Assembly (NCBI GenBank): GCA_009594995.1
Contig: VOPR01000012.1
Span: 17,273 to 81,272, forward strand
DNA length: 64,000 nucleotides
Source: Nitrospira sp.
GTDB taxonomy: Bacteria; Nitrospirota; Nitrospiria; Nitrospirales; Nitrospiraceae
Reading direction: 5' to 3'
Shown here: positions 45,685 to 54,154 of the stretch, piece after piece
Layout of the letters: every line of letters begins with the position of its first letter
How positions within the stretch are numbered: the stretch's first letter is position 1
The notes under the pieces: generated by a model
Database searches by the model: none
Told to the model about the DNA's origin: nothing
What the model saw: the letters and a program-made list of their open reading frames with translations, nothing else
Made by a program: the position numbers and the translations under genes

Positions 45685-47349
45685 ATGCAGACAGTGATAC
45701 CGCACGCTCATGCCGTGAGGACGCTCTCGCGTAATTCACCCGGCCTTATCTTCACAGTGACGGTCCTCACCATTGTCGCAATGGCGCTGTTGACCTGCTC
45801 CATTCAGGCCCAGGAACCAGATGCGGAAGTGTTGGTTGCCGAAGGAATTCTCGCGTACGATGCCAAACGTTATGAGGAGGCCATCTCACTTTTCTCACAA
45901 GCCGTCGCACGCGACCCGCGCCAGGCACGAGGATTCTACTACTTGGCCCTCTCGCACCTGGCTCGAGGACAGGCGGAGCAGGCGATTGCTCCTCTCACGA
46001 CCCTCCACGTCCTTCGTCCGTCCGATCTCGACGTGACGTATCAATTGGGCACGGCCTACTTCGCCGCCAAGCAGTATGACAAGGCCGCGCCGCTTCTAGA
46101 GGACGTGTTTCGTCAGGAACCTGATCGTGAGAACCTGGGATTCTATGTGGGGTTTCTTCGCTATCGCCGGAAGGACTATGACAGCGCGGCAGCGGCATTG
46201 AGTGTGAACGTTTCTTCTGATTCTGATCTCCGGCAACTTGCATTGTTCTACCGAGGACTGGCACTGGGGGTGCTCGGCCTGTCGGACCAGGCCCTGTCCG
46301 AGTTGGCCTCGTCCCAACGCGTGCAACCCAGCTCGCCGATCACCGGCGCGTCCGTGCGCGTTCAAGAGGCTCTCACGGCGTCGCGGCGGGTCACGGAGCC
46401 ACAGCGCCTTCGCCTGCAAGTCGCGATCGGGGGCTACTACGATGACAATGTCGCCGTCAATCCGCGCAAGAGCAGCGATCCGGTTGCAGAGTCGCTCCGT
46501 TCACGTGCAACTCAGTCTCCGGGACTGGTGACGTCGGCCCGCGGCGATTATGCCTGGTATCGCAATGGGCCGATCGAATCGACCGTGACCTACTCCTACT
46601 ACCAAACCGTGAATACGAACAGCGGCATAGGCCGCTTTAACATTCAGGACCATCTAGGAGGCTTGTCAGGCGTCTATCGAGGAATCATCGGGACACTCCC
46701 GTACGAGATCGGCGGGCAGTATAGTTACGACTATATGTTTCTCGATTTCACAGGTTTTCTCTCCCGGCACACATTCACCCTCCCCGTCACATTGGTCCCG
46801 CCCTCAGCCACACTTCCGGTCCTTGGCCGGATGGAAAACTTGACAACCTTTCTCTATCGCTACCAGCGCAAGGAGTTCTACGCGGAACCGGGCAACAATG
46901 ACATTCGGTTCGGCCCGGAGTCGCGAGATGCCTTCAACAACATGGTGGGGTTTCTCCATGCCTTCCGATTCAGGCAGGACAAATACATTCTTCGAGTGGG
47001 CTATCAGCACGATACGGATGCTTCCAGGGGATCGAGCTTCGCCTATTCAGGGAATCGGTTGCAGCTTGGGGGACAGGCGACCCTCCCATGGTATGACCTG
47101 AGCCTGCGGCTCGACTATGAGGTCCATTGGCGCGCGTACAACCACACACAAATGCTATTCCCGGACGACACTGGCCAATTGTCAGCCCGTCGGGACACTG
47201 AACAGGACATCTTCGTCCAAGTAGCCAAGGCCTTGCCTCACAATCTGACCCTGGCGCTGCAGTATCAAGGGGTGATCAACAGTTCCAACATTCCCGTCTA
47301 TGCCTACAGCAAAAACGTGGTCACCACCCTGGTGACCTGGACGTATTAA
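45685..47349 (+). CDS. TPR protein with C-terminal outer-membrane beta-barrel
   Basis: A 554 aa protein. After a signal sequence (about 20-42) come four to five TPR motifs (about 45-210, for example YEEAISLFSQAVARDPRQAR). From about 240 the sequence changes to alternating aromatic/polar strands (LQVAIGGYYDDNVAVNP, LRLDYEVHWRAY) and ends in VVTTLVTWTY, a terminal aromatic as needed for BAM assembly. This TPR-plus-barrel layout is similar to Slam or surface-export porins. Pairing with the divergent FecR protein suggests that the two work together. The substrate is unknown. Confidence 0.75.
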   Translation: MQTVIPHAHAVRTLSRNSPGLIFTVTVLTIVAMALLTCSIQAQEPDAEVLVAEGILAYDAKRYEEAISLFSQAVARDPRQARGFYYLALSHLARGQAEQAIAPLTTLHVLRPSDLDVTYQLGTAYFAAKQYDKAAPLLEDVFRQEPDRENLGFYVGFLRYRRKDYDSAAAALSVNVSSDSDLRQLALFYRGLALGVLGLSDQALSELASSQRVQPSSPITGASVRVQEALTASRRVTEPQRLRLQVAIGGYYDDNVAVNPRKSSDPVAESLRSRATQSPGLVTSARGDYAWYRNGPIESTVTYSYYQTVNTNSGIGRFNIQDHLGGLSGVYRGIIGTLPYEIGGQYSYDYMFLDFTGFLSRHTFTLPVTLVPPSATLPVLGRMENLTTFLYRYQRKEFYAEPGNNDIRFGPESRDAFNNMVGFLHAFRFRQDKYILRVGYQHDTDASRGSSFAYSGNRLQLGGQATLPWYDLSLRLDYEVHWRAYNHTQMLFPDDTGQLSARRDTEQDIFVQVAKALPHNLTLALQYQGVINSSNIPVYAYSKNVVTTLVTWTY

Positions 47350-47456
47350 TACAACCATGAGCCCGGCCGGAGCCTCGATCGCAACGACCGCCGGCCTGGG
47401 CGTTGGATTGACCGATCAGCGCGGCCACGGGATTGGCTTAGGCCATCCTCGACAGG

Positions 47457-47723
47457 CTAGATCGGCGGCCACGGATATGGGTAGTAGGGGAAGAGACTGG
47501 TGCCACGGCTTGGCCCGACGCCCGACCCAACCGGACCAAGAAAATCCAGCCGATACCGATATGCGCGGATGAGCTCAGAAGCTAGGGCGGAACAGAATGC
47601 TGTAAGCAGAGTCGCCGCTATGAAACCGATGGACCCGCTCGCAGCTTGAGCATAGGCAGGCTGAATCCAGGTGGATTCAGCCTGCAAAAACCGATCTTCA
47701 ACCTCTCGCTCCAGAGAGGTCAC
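47457..47723 (-). CDS. Possible small membrane protein (88 aa)
   Basis: A GTG-started frame with a hydrophobic segment (GSIGFIAATLLTAFCSALA, about 30-48) and a Pro/Gly/Tyr-rich tail (FPYYPYPWPPI). A 13-bp perfect hairpin (47656-47685) lies inside its N-terminal third. AGGTGG precedes the start. No family is recognised and the evidence is modest. Confidence 0.4.
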   Translation of the reverse strand: MTSLEREVEDRFLQAESTWIQPAYAQAASGSIGFIAATLLTAFCSALASELIRAYRYRLDFLGPVGSGVGPSRGTSLFPYYPYPWPPI

Positions 47724-47846
47724 ACACTCACCACCTGATGCGCTGAAATACCCGCACCGACAGCAGGGCCTCGCGTCCCGGCACCATCATGACCTGGTTC
47801 ATCTGACCCGCAGGCGTGCGTGCCCGTCGCTACTCTCCGTATCGGC

Positions 47847-48191
47847 TCAGCTCCACGTGCGATGTTGCTCGCTCACGTGCTCACTTCCATTTGCTTTCGC
47901 GATGACCCACGACACATCGTCCGGAATTGACACAACTTTCAGCTCGGCGCAATGACCGTTGGCCTCGCCCTGCAATTCTTCCACCACCTGAACCAAGCGC
48001 TTGTCGTCGCGGGGAATCAGCACGCCGCATTGATTGAGGCTTGGCTCCTGAGGGCCAGCCGCAGAAGGCCAGTAGGCTCCCAAATCGGTCTCCTTGAGTG
48101 CGTCCGGCTGCCCTAATTCACGGAGGCGCACGAACGCTTTGTGGCTCAGACAGAACTGATCGTAACTCTTGTTGATGACGATTTTTCGCAT
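47847..48191 (-). CDS. Conserved hypothetical protein (114 aa)
   Basis: The ATG at 48191 has AAGGAG upstream and starts MRKIVINKSYDQFCLSHKAF. The protein goes on with VRLRELGQPDALKETDLG and RDDKRLVQVVEELQGEAN, then VVSIPDDVSWVIAKANGSEH. This outline is a known small soluble family of unknown function. The longer frame to 48401 has no signal. It is 85 bases downstream of the CsbD gene and may share its promoter. Confidence 0.75.
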   Translation of the reverse strand: MRKIVINKSYDQFCLSHKAFVRLRELGQPDALKETDLGAYWPSAAGPQEPSLNQCGVLIPRDDKRLVQVVEELQGEANGHCAELKVVSIPDDVSWVIAKANGSEHVSEQHRTWS

Positions 48192-48276
48192 GACCTGTGC
48201 TCTCCTTCTGTGTCGTATCACGAGCGCAGGCTTTGGCCGCGCCGTAGAATTCGGCGTTCTGTGCGGACACACTTGA

Positions 48277-48519
48277 TTAGGCCGTCGGTTTCGGATCCTT
48301 GTATCCGATGTAATTTCCGCTCCAATGCGCATGCCGACGATCAGCCCACAGACTGACTTCGTCCTTGTGTCCCTCACCATAACGCTTCTGCAGCACATCA
48401 CCGAACTTCACCAGGTTGCCCTGGATTTCACCGAGATCGCTTTCCGTAATCTTCTCCCAGTTGGCCTTGAGGGGAGCCTTGAGTTGCAGCCAGAACTGTT
48501 GGAATTGCTCCTGTGTCAT
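48277..48519 (-). CDS. CsbD-family stress protein
   Basis: An 80 aa protein: FWLQLKAPLKANWEKITESD then LGEIQGNLVKFGDVLQKRYG, the CsbD helical pattern (W..lK..W..lt..dl..i.G....l...lq.rYG). CsbD is a general-stress protein in many bacteria with unknown mechanism. The ATG at 48519 follows GGAGA. Promoter A of the shared promoter-leader element lies about 200 bases upstream. Confidence 0.85.
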   Translation of the reverse strand: MTQEQFQQFWLQLKAPLKANWEKITESDLGEIQGNLVKFGDVLQKRYGEGHKDEVSLWADRRHAHWSGNYIGYKDPKPTA

Positions 48520-48886
48520 TGCATTCTCCTTTATCGGTGGCGAGCGCCGCGCCACACCATTAGTAATGGGCTGGCATGCGCGGACGCATGCCGAGACCTG
48601 GTGGTCTAGGATGGGAACTCTGGCGTAGAAGCAGCGAAGACCGGGGAATCAGACGCGCGAAGGATGGAAGGAGGCGCGCAAGATGGGACAGTCGGCGTGG
48701 CTCAACACGTCATGCTGCACCCTACAGTGCAAAACCACCACTGTCAATGGAGGTCGCGACGGTCGATGAGGCAAGCCATTGATTCCAGGAGACTTAATTA
48801 TTTTGAACAGACCCGGCGCGGCGTGGCGAAGGGCAGGAGCTTTCGCCCCCACCCTATCGACACTAGTGGACTCTGCCTAAAACGAC
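48520..48886 (-). other. Gene-free region with promoter-leader element, copy A
   Basis: A stretch of 367 bases between the oxidoreductase beta-2 stop and the CsbD start. From upstream (right) to the gene (left) it holds an A/T-rich block (near 48790-48806), the promoter, TGACGT at the start site (48707-48712), a GCCACGCCG block (48693-48701), and a conserved GTCTTCGCTGCTTCTACGCC block near 48622-48641. The same order occurs at 52.6 and 55.2 kb. Confidence 0.7.
48719..48747 (-). promoter_or_regulatory. Promoter A of the shared promoter-leader element (CsbD gene)
   Basis: On the minus strand: TTGACA (48747-48742), 17-base spacer, TAGGGT (48724-48719). TGACGT follows seven bases later, at the expected transcription start. 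Confidence 0.75.
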
Positions 48887-49777
48887 TCAGACCTTTGTGA
48901 CGGCGGCAGCCGCCTTCGGCATGAATTCTTTGTAGCCATATCGATCGGCAAGGTAGGCTTTGGCTTCATCACTCACATATTCAGTGAATTTATAACGATC
49001 GTCCTCGACCGTCTTTGCATCTTCCATCACCTTATCAGTCGGGATCGCGTATTCAATGTTGCATGACGTATAGGCCTGGATATAGGTAGGGCCGACTTCG
49101 CGGGCAATCAGCACGGCCTTCTTGATGACGCTTTCCACGCGCCGCGGATTATTCGGCACCACCGTCGCGATGTACGCGCACCCAGACACTTTGGCCATGG
49201 TGACCATATCCATTTTTTCGAACTTCTTTCCGAGCGGAGCCATCTTGAGCACCGCACCTCGCGTCGTCATGCCGCTTTCCTGGCCACCCGTATTGCCGTA
49301 GACCTCATTGTCCAACATGATGGTCGTGAATCGCTCCTTGCGGAACCAGGAATGGAGCACTTGCTGGAAGCCGATATCCGCCGTTCCACCATCACCGGCA
49401 ATGACGACCACGTCCTTGGGCTTATCGCCGAACCGAAGCCGCAACCCGCGAGATAACCCGCTGGCCACGCCGTTCTGGTCGCCATAGTTGCCATAGACAA
49501 AGGGAATCGCAGCCTGCGAAATCGCCAATCTTCCGCAGCCGGCGGTCCCGACGGTGATCGTATCTTCGGGGTTCGGAAACGCAATGATGGCCAGTCGAAT
49601 AAATAGGGTCATCGCGCAACCGGCACACATCGGATGCTCTTCCAGGATTTCTTTGAAACTGCCCATCTGCGAGACGGTGGTCTTTTTCCCGAAGGGTCCG
49701 TGCTCGACCATATCCCGATATTCTTTCGGCATGAACTGCTCAAATCCCGGCGTAAACTTTACATAATCAAGACTCAT
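48887..49777 (-). CDS. 2-oxoacid:ferredoxin oxidoreductase, TPP-binding beta subunit (second copy)
   Basis: The 296 aa subunit binds thiamine diphosphate and a 4Fe-4S cluster. The TPP motif begins IAGDGGTADIGFQQVL and ends LDNEVYGNTGGQESG. Cluster cysteines are in CAGC (about 52-55), GTAGCGRL and SCNIEY. All catalytic elements look intact. It is 51 bases downstream of another beta gene with which it shares the whole architecture. In the reductive TCA cycle such enzymes carboxylate acetyl-CoA or succinyl-CoA. Which substrate this one uses cannot be told. Confidence 0.88.
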   Translation of the reverse strand: MSLDYVKFTPGFEQFMPKEYRDMVEHGPFGKKTTVSQMGSFKEILEEHPMCAGCAMTLFIRLAIIAFPNPEDTITVGTAGCGRLAISQAAIPFVYGNYGDQNGVASGLSRGLRLRFGDKPKDVVVIAGDGGTADIGFQQVLHSWFRKERFTTIMLDNEVYGNTGGQESGMTTRGAVLKMAPLGKKFEKMDMVTMAKVSGCAYIATVVPNNPRRVESVIKKAVLIAREVGPTYIQAYTSCNIEYAIPTDKVMEDAKTVEDDRYKFTEYVSDEAKAYLADRYGYKEFMPKAAAAVTKV

Positions 49778-49828
49778 CTGAACCTCGCTCTCTGATTGCC
49801 GCGAAAGCGGCGGTGATAATCCTACCGC

Positions 49829-50725
49829 TTACGACACCAATTGTTTGGCAGCGGCTTTCTTTTCTTTGGCTTTGGCATCACGCTCCGCTAAGAGCTGTTT
49901 CGCCGGCTCGCTGATATATTCCTTGAAGGCAAAACGCTCCGTAGGCTTCTCGGAGTCCCGCATTTCCTGCAGACCCTCCATGCTGTTCTTACCGATCTCC
50001 AAAATGCAGGGCGTATAGAGCTGCAGATAGGTCGGCCCGATTTCACGCGCGATCAGCACCGCGTTACGGACCACCTTCTCGACCAGCGAGGGCTTGCTCA
50101 CCGTGCAGTTGACCACATAGTGACAGCCGGACTCCCGGGCAATTTCCGGCAAACGCACTTTATCGAACAGTTTTCCGACCGGCGCCATTTTGGCCACGAA
50201 CCCCTTCTGCATCAGACCGCTCTCCTGCCCGCCGGTGTTAGCGTAGAGTTCGTTATCGAAGCAGATGGTCGTGAACTTTTCTTGCCGAAACCAGGCCTGC
50301 AGAGTCATGTCCAGGCCGATGTCCACCGTCGCACCATCTCCCGCCAACACGACCACATCCTTGATCCGATCAGGAAAGCGGACACTCAACGCACGTTTGA
50401 GCCCCGACGCGATAGCATTCTGGTTGCCGAACAGGGAGTGGATGTTGTGGACGGCGACCATCGGAAACACGAGGCTCGTGCAACCGGTCGAACCGACCAT
50501 GACCGTATCTTCGGGGTTGGGAAGCGAGGCCAGAATATATCGAAACGCCATGGATTCAGGGCATCCGGCACACAGCGAGTGCTGCTCGATCAGTTCCTTG
50601 GATGTACCGATGTCCTTCCATCCCCTGTCTTCCTTACCATACGTGGCACTGCTGACAAGGTCCTGGTAGTCCGACGGCATGATGTCGTACAACTCCGGCG
50701 AAATCTTGATGCGTTCCTTGCTCAT
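49829..50725 (-). CDS. 2-oxoacid:ferredoxin oxidoreductase, TPP-binding beta subunit (first copy)
   Basis: A 298 aa beta subunit with TPP motif LAGDGATVDIGLDMTL through FDNELYANTGGQESG, and cluster cysteines in CAGC (about 52-55), GSTGCTS and TPCILE. It directly follows the alpha gene (82 bases). The sequence is clearly related to, but well diverged from, the second copy downstream. The C-terminal tail is Lys/Ala-rich. No gamma or ferredoxin-like delta subunit is in the window. Confidence 0.9.
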   Translation of the reverse strand: MSKERIKISPELYDIMPSDYQDLVSSATYGKEDRGWKDIGTSKELIEQHSLCAGCPESMAFRYILASLPNPEDTVMVGSTGCTSLVFPMVAVHNIHSLFGNQNAIASGLKRALSVRFPDRIKDVVVLAGDGATVDIGLDMTLQAWFRQEKFTTICFDNELYANTGGQESGLMQKGFVAKMAPVGKLFDKVRLPEIARESGCHYVVNCTVSKPSLVEKVVRNAVLIAREIGPTYLQLYTPCILEIGKNSMEGLQEMRDSEKPTERFAFKEYISEPAKQLLAERDAKAKEKKAAAKQLVS

Positions 50726-50807
50726 ATCTATCTCCTCTCAGCCCTGCTGAGCGTCAATGTGCTCCCTACCCTCTCGAACGAGCGTTCCTTCTCATGCCCT
50801 CTACCCG

Positions 50808-52013
50808 TCACCCGCGGCCGGCGAGCGTGCCGGAACGCACCCCAAGCGCGCGCTTAATTTCTTCCACGATGATCTCCGGCGGCATAGTCATCCCCCCACA
50901 CACTCGCGGGCCGGCGATGACACGTTCACTTCTTGGGATGGTCGCCTTGATCTCTTTTGCCATCCACCCGATGACATTGAATTCCGGCACAATGATGTGG
51001 GTGGCGTGCTTGGTGGCTTCCTTGATTTCCTCTTCCGGCCAGGGCCGGAGCGTTTTGATCTTCACGAGTCCCACGCGAATGCCTTCATCGGCCAGGAGAC
51101 GAATCGCTTCGCGCCCCTGAGATACGGCGGTGCCGGAGGTGACAATGAGCACGTCGGCGTCGACGTCTTCGGTTTCGATCAAACCGTTCAACCAGGCAAT
51201 CGTGTGCTTCCGCGATCGTTCTGCGGCAGCCCAGACCTCCTGCTGCCAGCTCGCGTGCGTCGCATAACTAATGTAGTTGCTTTTCATAATGAACGGATCG
51301 CGCATCATCCGGACCGGCGGACATTCCATATCCATGCAGGGCACCGGCGAGCGATACGGGTCGTAAGGTGGCAGACACATATCCGTCGGGGTCAGATCGA
51401 CAACGTCTTTGGTGTGTGTCACAAAAAATCCGTCGCAGCAGAGCGCCAATGGTAAATGCACCTCGGGCTCTTCCGACACCATATAGCCCATGAGAATCCA
51501 ATCATAGAAGTCTTGCGCCGTCTCCGCATGCCAGACGAGCATGCCTGTCTGCATCAAATAGGAAATCTCGATGGTGTCCGGTTGAATCGACAGCGGGGAA
51601 TTAATCCCTCGGCAGGTCACGATACATTGGATCGGCAGGCGGGCACCCGCCCACATGGGAAAGTTTTCCATCGCCCGCATCGTGCCGGGTCCTGCCGTCG
51701 TCGTGAAGACACGGGCTCCACCGAAGGCGGCCCCTGCGCATTGCGACATCACGGCAAATTCACTTTCCCCGCGGAAATAGTCTCCGATGTAGCCCTCCGC
51801 AAACAGCTCGCCGATCAATGCAGCGGCCTCGCTCTGCGGTGTGATCGGATACGCGATCATCACGTCGATGCTGGCGCGACGGATGGCTTCCTTAATGACT
51901 TCGCTGCCGGTATAAAAAGACGGCGTACGAGGCGCCTCCCGCATCATGATACGGGGATCGGTGAAGACCTGGCCTTTTTTATTTTTGGTTCCGATGACGG
52001 ATGTGGGTTCCAT
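50808..52013 (-). CDS. 2-oxoacid:ferredoxin oxidoreductase, alpha subunit
   Basis: The 401 aa alpha subunit covers the PFOR domain I and II fold: IAYPITPQSEAAALIGEL, GESEFAVMSQCAGAAFGGAR and TTTAGPGTMRAMENFPMWAG at the N-terminal half, VLIVTSGTAVSQGREAIRLL in the transketolase C-terminal-like part. It pairs with the beta genes downstream and accepts a 2-oxoacid and CoA. The ATG at 52013 has an AGGAGG-like site upstream. The IscA-type gene is 55 bases upstream, so maturation and enzyme genes are probably co-expressed from promoter B. Confidence 0.92.
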   Translation of the reverse strand: MEPTSVIGTKNKKGQVFTDPRIMMREAPRTPSFYTGSEVIKEAIRRASIDVMIAYPITPQSEAAALIGELFAEGYIGDYFRGESEFAVMSQCAGAAFGGARVFTTTAGPGTMRAMENFPMWAGARLPIQCIVTCRGINSPLSIQPDTIEISYLMQTGMLVWHAETAQDFYDWILMGYMVSEEPEVHLPLALCCDGFFVTHTKDVVDLTPTDMCLPPYDPYRSPVPCMDMECPPVRMMRDPFIMKSNYISYATHASWQQEVWAAAERSRKHTIAWLNGLIETEDVDADVLIVTSGTAVSQGREAIRLLADEGIRVGLVKIKTLRPWPEEEIKEATKHATHIIVPEFNVIGWMAKEIKATIPRSERVIAGPRVCGGMTMPPEIIVEEIKRALGVRSGTLAGRG

Positions 52014-52068
52014 AGCGGACCTCCTTCAGTCACAGTAACGATCGCACAGGCACAGCGACGCGCCGGAA

Positions 52069-52389
52069 TTAGGCGCTGAATGAGCTGCCGCATCCGCAGG
52101 TGGTCTTGGCTTGTGGATTCTTGATCGCAAAGCCAGAGCCCTGCACGCTATCGACATAGTCGACTTCACAGCCGTTCAACAGCGGCGCACTTTGTGAATC
52201 CATGATCACTTTCACATCACCCTTTTCAATCACGGTATCGTCGTCGCTCATCTTCGACTCGAACGCCATACCGTACTGATAGCCGTGGCACCCTCCGCCC
52301 TTCACGTAGACGCGCAACCCGAGGGTATCTTTTTCTTCCAACATCAACTCGCGAATCTTCTGCTCGGCGGTGGTCGTAATAGTAATCAT
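52069..52389 (-). CDS. IscA/ErpA-type iron-sulfur assembly protein
   Basis: A 106 aa A-type carrier. The three conserved cysteines are in VKGGGCHGYQYGM and TCGCGSSF. A-type carriers deliver Fe-S clusters to target enzymes, and the 4Fe-4S oxidoreductase genes directly downstream are natural clients. The ATG at 52389 begins MITITTTAEQKI. The longer frame to 52557 has no signal. Promoter B of the shared element lies about 240 bases upstream. Confidence 0.92.
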   Translation of the reverse strand: MITITTTAEQKIRELMLEEKDTLGLRVYVKGGGCHGYQYGMAFESKMSDDDTVIEKGDVKVIMDSQSAPLLNGCEVDYVDSVQGSGFAIKNPQAKTTCGCGSSFSA

Positions 52390-52723
52390 GGTCGAACTCC
52401 CTTCTACTGCTGTATCGAACAAATCAATGGTATCAGTGAAACTTCCGGTCGGAACACGGTCCTCGCCGGAAACGACAATCGCTCCGTTCACGAAGACAGC
52501 ATCATCAGCTCGCACAGGACACTCTGGCGTAAGCAGCGGCGGAGACAGGGCAATCAATCGCGCGGGAGGGGATCAAAACGCGCGAGGGAGAGAACCATCA
52601 GCGAAGCTAGGCACGTCATACGTTCACGCTAAGCGCTCTACGCCTGGTAGTCAAGCGCTATTGGGACCTAGACCGACGTGATGTCCGAGAGACAGCGGTC
52701 GAGAGCCCGTACAATGTCCGCCG
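52390..52723 (-). other. Gene-free region with promoter-leader element, copy B
   Basis: A stretch of 334 bases upstream of the IscA-type gene. It contains the promoter (52626-52654), TGACGT near 52614-52619, a GCGCGC-rich stretch, and near 52521-52540 a block (TCCGCCGCTGCTTACGCC on the minus strand) matching the other two copies. It lacks the GAGCCACGCCG block of copies A and C. Confidence 0.6.
52626..52654 (-). promoter_or_regulatory. Promoter B of the shared element (IscA and oxidoreductase genes)
   Basis: On the minus strand: TTGACT (52654-52649), 17-base spacer, TAGCGT (52631-52626), then TGACGT seven bases downstream. Same layout as promoters A and C. Confidence 0.7.
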
Positions 52724-52906
52724 CTATACTGCCGCGGCAGCCGGAGCCGACTTTTCCTGCGGAGCGACTTGCATCGAGACCTTCAGCGCGGCAATAGCGC
52801 GAGCGACATCTTCCTCTGTGGAGCCAAACCGATCGCCCATTACTTTAATCGCTTGATTGATCGCCTTGGTCATATTCGTCATTCGTTCTTCCGGTGTCAT
52901 GCTCAT
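52724..52906 (-). CDS. Small hypothetical protein (60 aa)
   Basis: A helical protein, MTPEERMTNMTKAINQAIKV then RFGSTEEDVARAIAALKVSM, with an Ala-rich tail. AGGAG lies eight bases before the ATG at 52906, which supports a real gene. No family is recognised. It is upstream of promoter B and so has a separate transcript from the oxidoreductase. Confidence 0.6.
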   Translation of the reverse strand: MSMTPEERMTNMTKAINQAIKVMGDRFGSTEEDVARAIAALKVSMQVAPQEKSAPAAAAV

Positions 52907-53025
52907 GCAGCCCTCTCCTGACTATTCCTGTTGTGTTGCACCCATCCGGCAACTCGTCCTGCCGGGCTCGAGATCCCACGATCGTGGGCATGACTGACTC
53001 CCGTGTCGCGAGCTCTTCACCACGG

Positions 53026-53193
53026 TTACCACACGCGTGTCGGTCTCCTGATCGCGACATGAATCAGCATCAATACCATTCCCCCTACCGTAAACACCCA
53101 GTAGATCGGAGTCGGCATCTGAGCGACTTCGGTCCAATTCAGCCCCCAGACCACGAGTCCTAGCAAGAGGGAAATCAATGCAGCATGCAACAT
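53026..53193 (-). CDS. Small two-helix membrane protein (55 aa)
   Basis: MLHAALISLLLGLVVWGLNW is the first transmembrane helix, and IYWVFTVGGMVLMLIHVAI the second, with a basic C-terminal end (RRPTRVW). The ATG at 53193 has AAGGAG five bases upstream, better than the start at 53220. No function is recognised. Confidence 0.65.
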   Translation of the reverse strand: MLHAALISLLLGLVVWGLNWTEVAQMPTPIYWVFTVGGMVLMLIHVAIRRPTRVW

Positions 53194-53233
53194 ACTTACT
53201 CCTTCGGACTCTACCTTCACGAGAACGTCTGCG

Positions 53234-53422
53234 CTAACAGGCAGCGACGGCCAAATGCGCCCACGTCGCGCGCGGCTCCAAATGCCACTGCCGATGGATA
53301 TCGATCAACGAATCGATCACCGCACCACATTGTCTGCACCCCCATCCATAGGCCAGGGTGCCACTTACAATATCTTTCATCTTGATCATCATCATGGGGC
53401 CATAACAACGCGGGCATCTCAT
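53234..53422 (-). CDS. Small zinc-ribbon protein (62 aa)
   Basis: MRCPRCYGPMMMIKMKDIV gives the first CxxC and GWGCRQCGAVIDSLI the second, typical of a zinc ribbon. GGGAGAG lies eight bases before the ATG at 53422. The C-terminus is His/Trp-rich (HRQWHLEPRATWAHL). It may bind nucleic acid or protein. No closer family is recognised. Confidence 0.7.
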   Translation of the reverse strand: MRCPRCYGPMMMIKMKDIVSGTLAYGWGCRQCGAVIDSLIDIHRQWHLEPRATWAHLAVAAC

Positions 53423-53476
53423 TGCGTTCTCTCCCTGGAACAACCCTGATCGTGACCGCGCCATTTCGCCGTGACC

Positions 53477-54154
53477 TTACGGCCCAGTCTTTTCGAACAA
53501 CTTCACGATGAGCGTCTTTTCCTTGATTCGCTCCATCAATTGCGCGCATGACGCGTCCCGGATGATGTTGGCAAACTGTGCGTGATAACTCCCGACCAGG
53601 CTGCCACCATCCATGACGGCGTCATAGACCAACCAACGGCCATCCTCACTGACCAAACGAAAGTCGATAAAGGTGTCGACCTTGTCACCGACCAGCCTTG
53701 TTTTAACCTGCGCGAAGGCCTGCTCGCGCTGCTCCGACAAATACGAAATCCGTTCGCCGGAATACTCAACCATCCGATTGGCCAGCGCATCTCGAAGCAA
53801 TTGCACGAATAGGCCGACGTACTCGCGCCGGGCCGGCTCGTTCAGTTGCGTCCAGGCTGCTCCCAACGACCGTTTGGCCATATCTTCATAGTGCACATGA
53901 TGCCGAATGACTTGTTCGATTTCCCATCGGCGCGCCTCTGAACGGCCGGAATCTTTCAGATCCTTCAAGATATGAAGCAGCTCCGAGACTGTACCGCGGA
54001 CGGTCTCAGTCGGTCCCTGCTCAGACCTGGCAGCAGTGGCAAGCCCGAGACTCATACAGAAGCTGAGCACCGCTATGAACGTCGCCCATCCCCGTTTTTC
54101 ATACCATCGGCCAGCCCCTTGCACGATCCCTGTTGCCCTGCTGGTCTCCGTCAT
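53477..54154 (-). CDS. MlaC-like periplasmic phospholipid-binding protein (2)
   Basis: A 225 aa paralogue of the protein at 37619-38254. Signal region WATFIAVLSFCMSLGLATAA, then the MlaC core: RRWEIEQVIRHHVHYEDMAK, FVQLLRDALANRMVEYSGER and WLVYDAVMDGGSLVGSYHAQF. The ATG at 54154 has AAGGAG upstream. Earlier codons of the open frame look non-coding. It may serve the same MlaFED transporter or another carrier route. Confidence 0.88.
   Translation of the reverse strand: MTETSRATGIVQGAGRWYEKRGWATFIAVLSFCMSLGLATAARSEQGPTETVRGTVSELLHILKDLKDSGRSEARRWEIEQVIRHHVHYEDMAKRSLGAAWTQLNEPARREYVGLFVQLLRDALANRMVEYSGERISYLSEQREQAFAQVKTRLVGDKVDTFIDFRLVSEDGRWLVYDAVMDGGSLVGSYHAQFANIIRDASCAQLMERIKEKTLIVKLFEKTGP

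Noticed and set aside
48690..48720. Sigma-54 promoter in the TGGCTCAACACGTCATGC stretch
   Set aside because: The distance between GG and GC is 13 bases, not 10, and a good sigma-70 promoter exists on the other strand.
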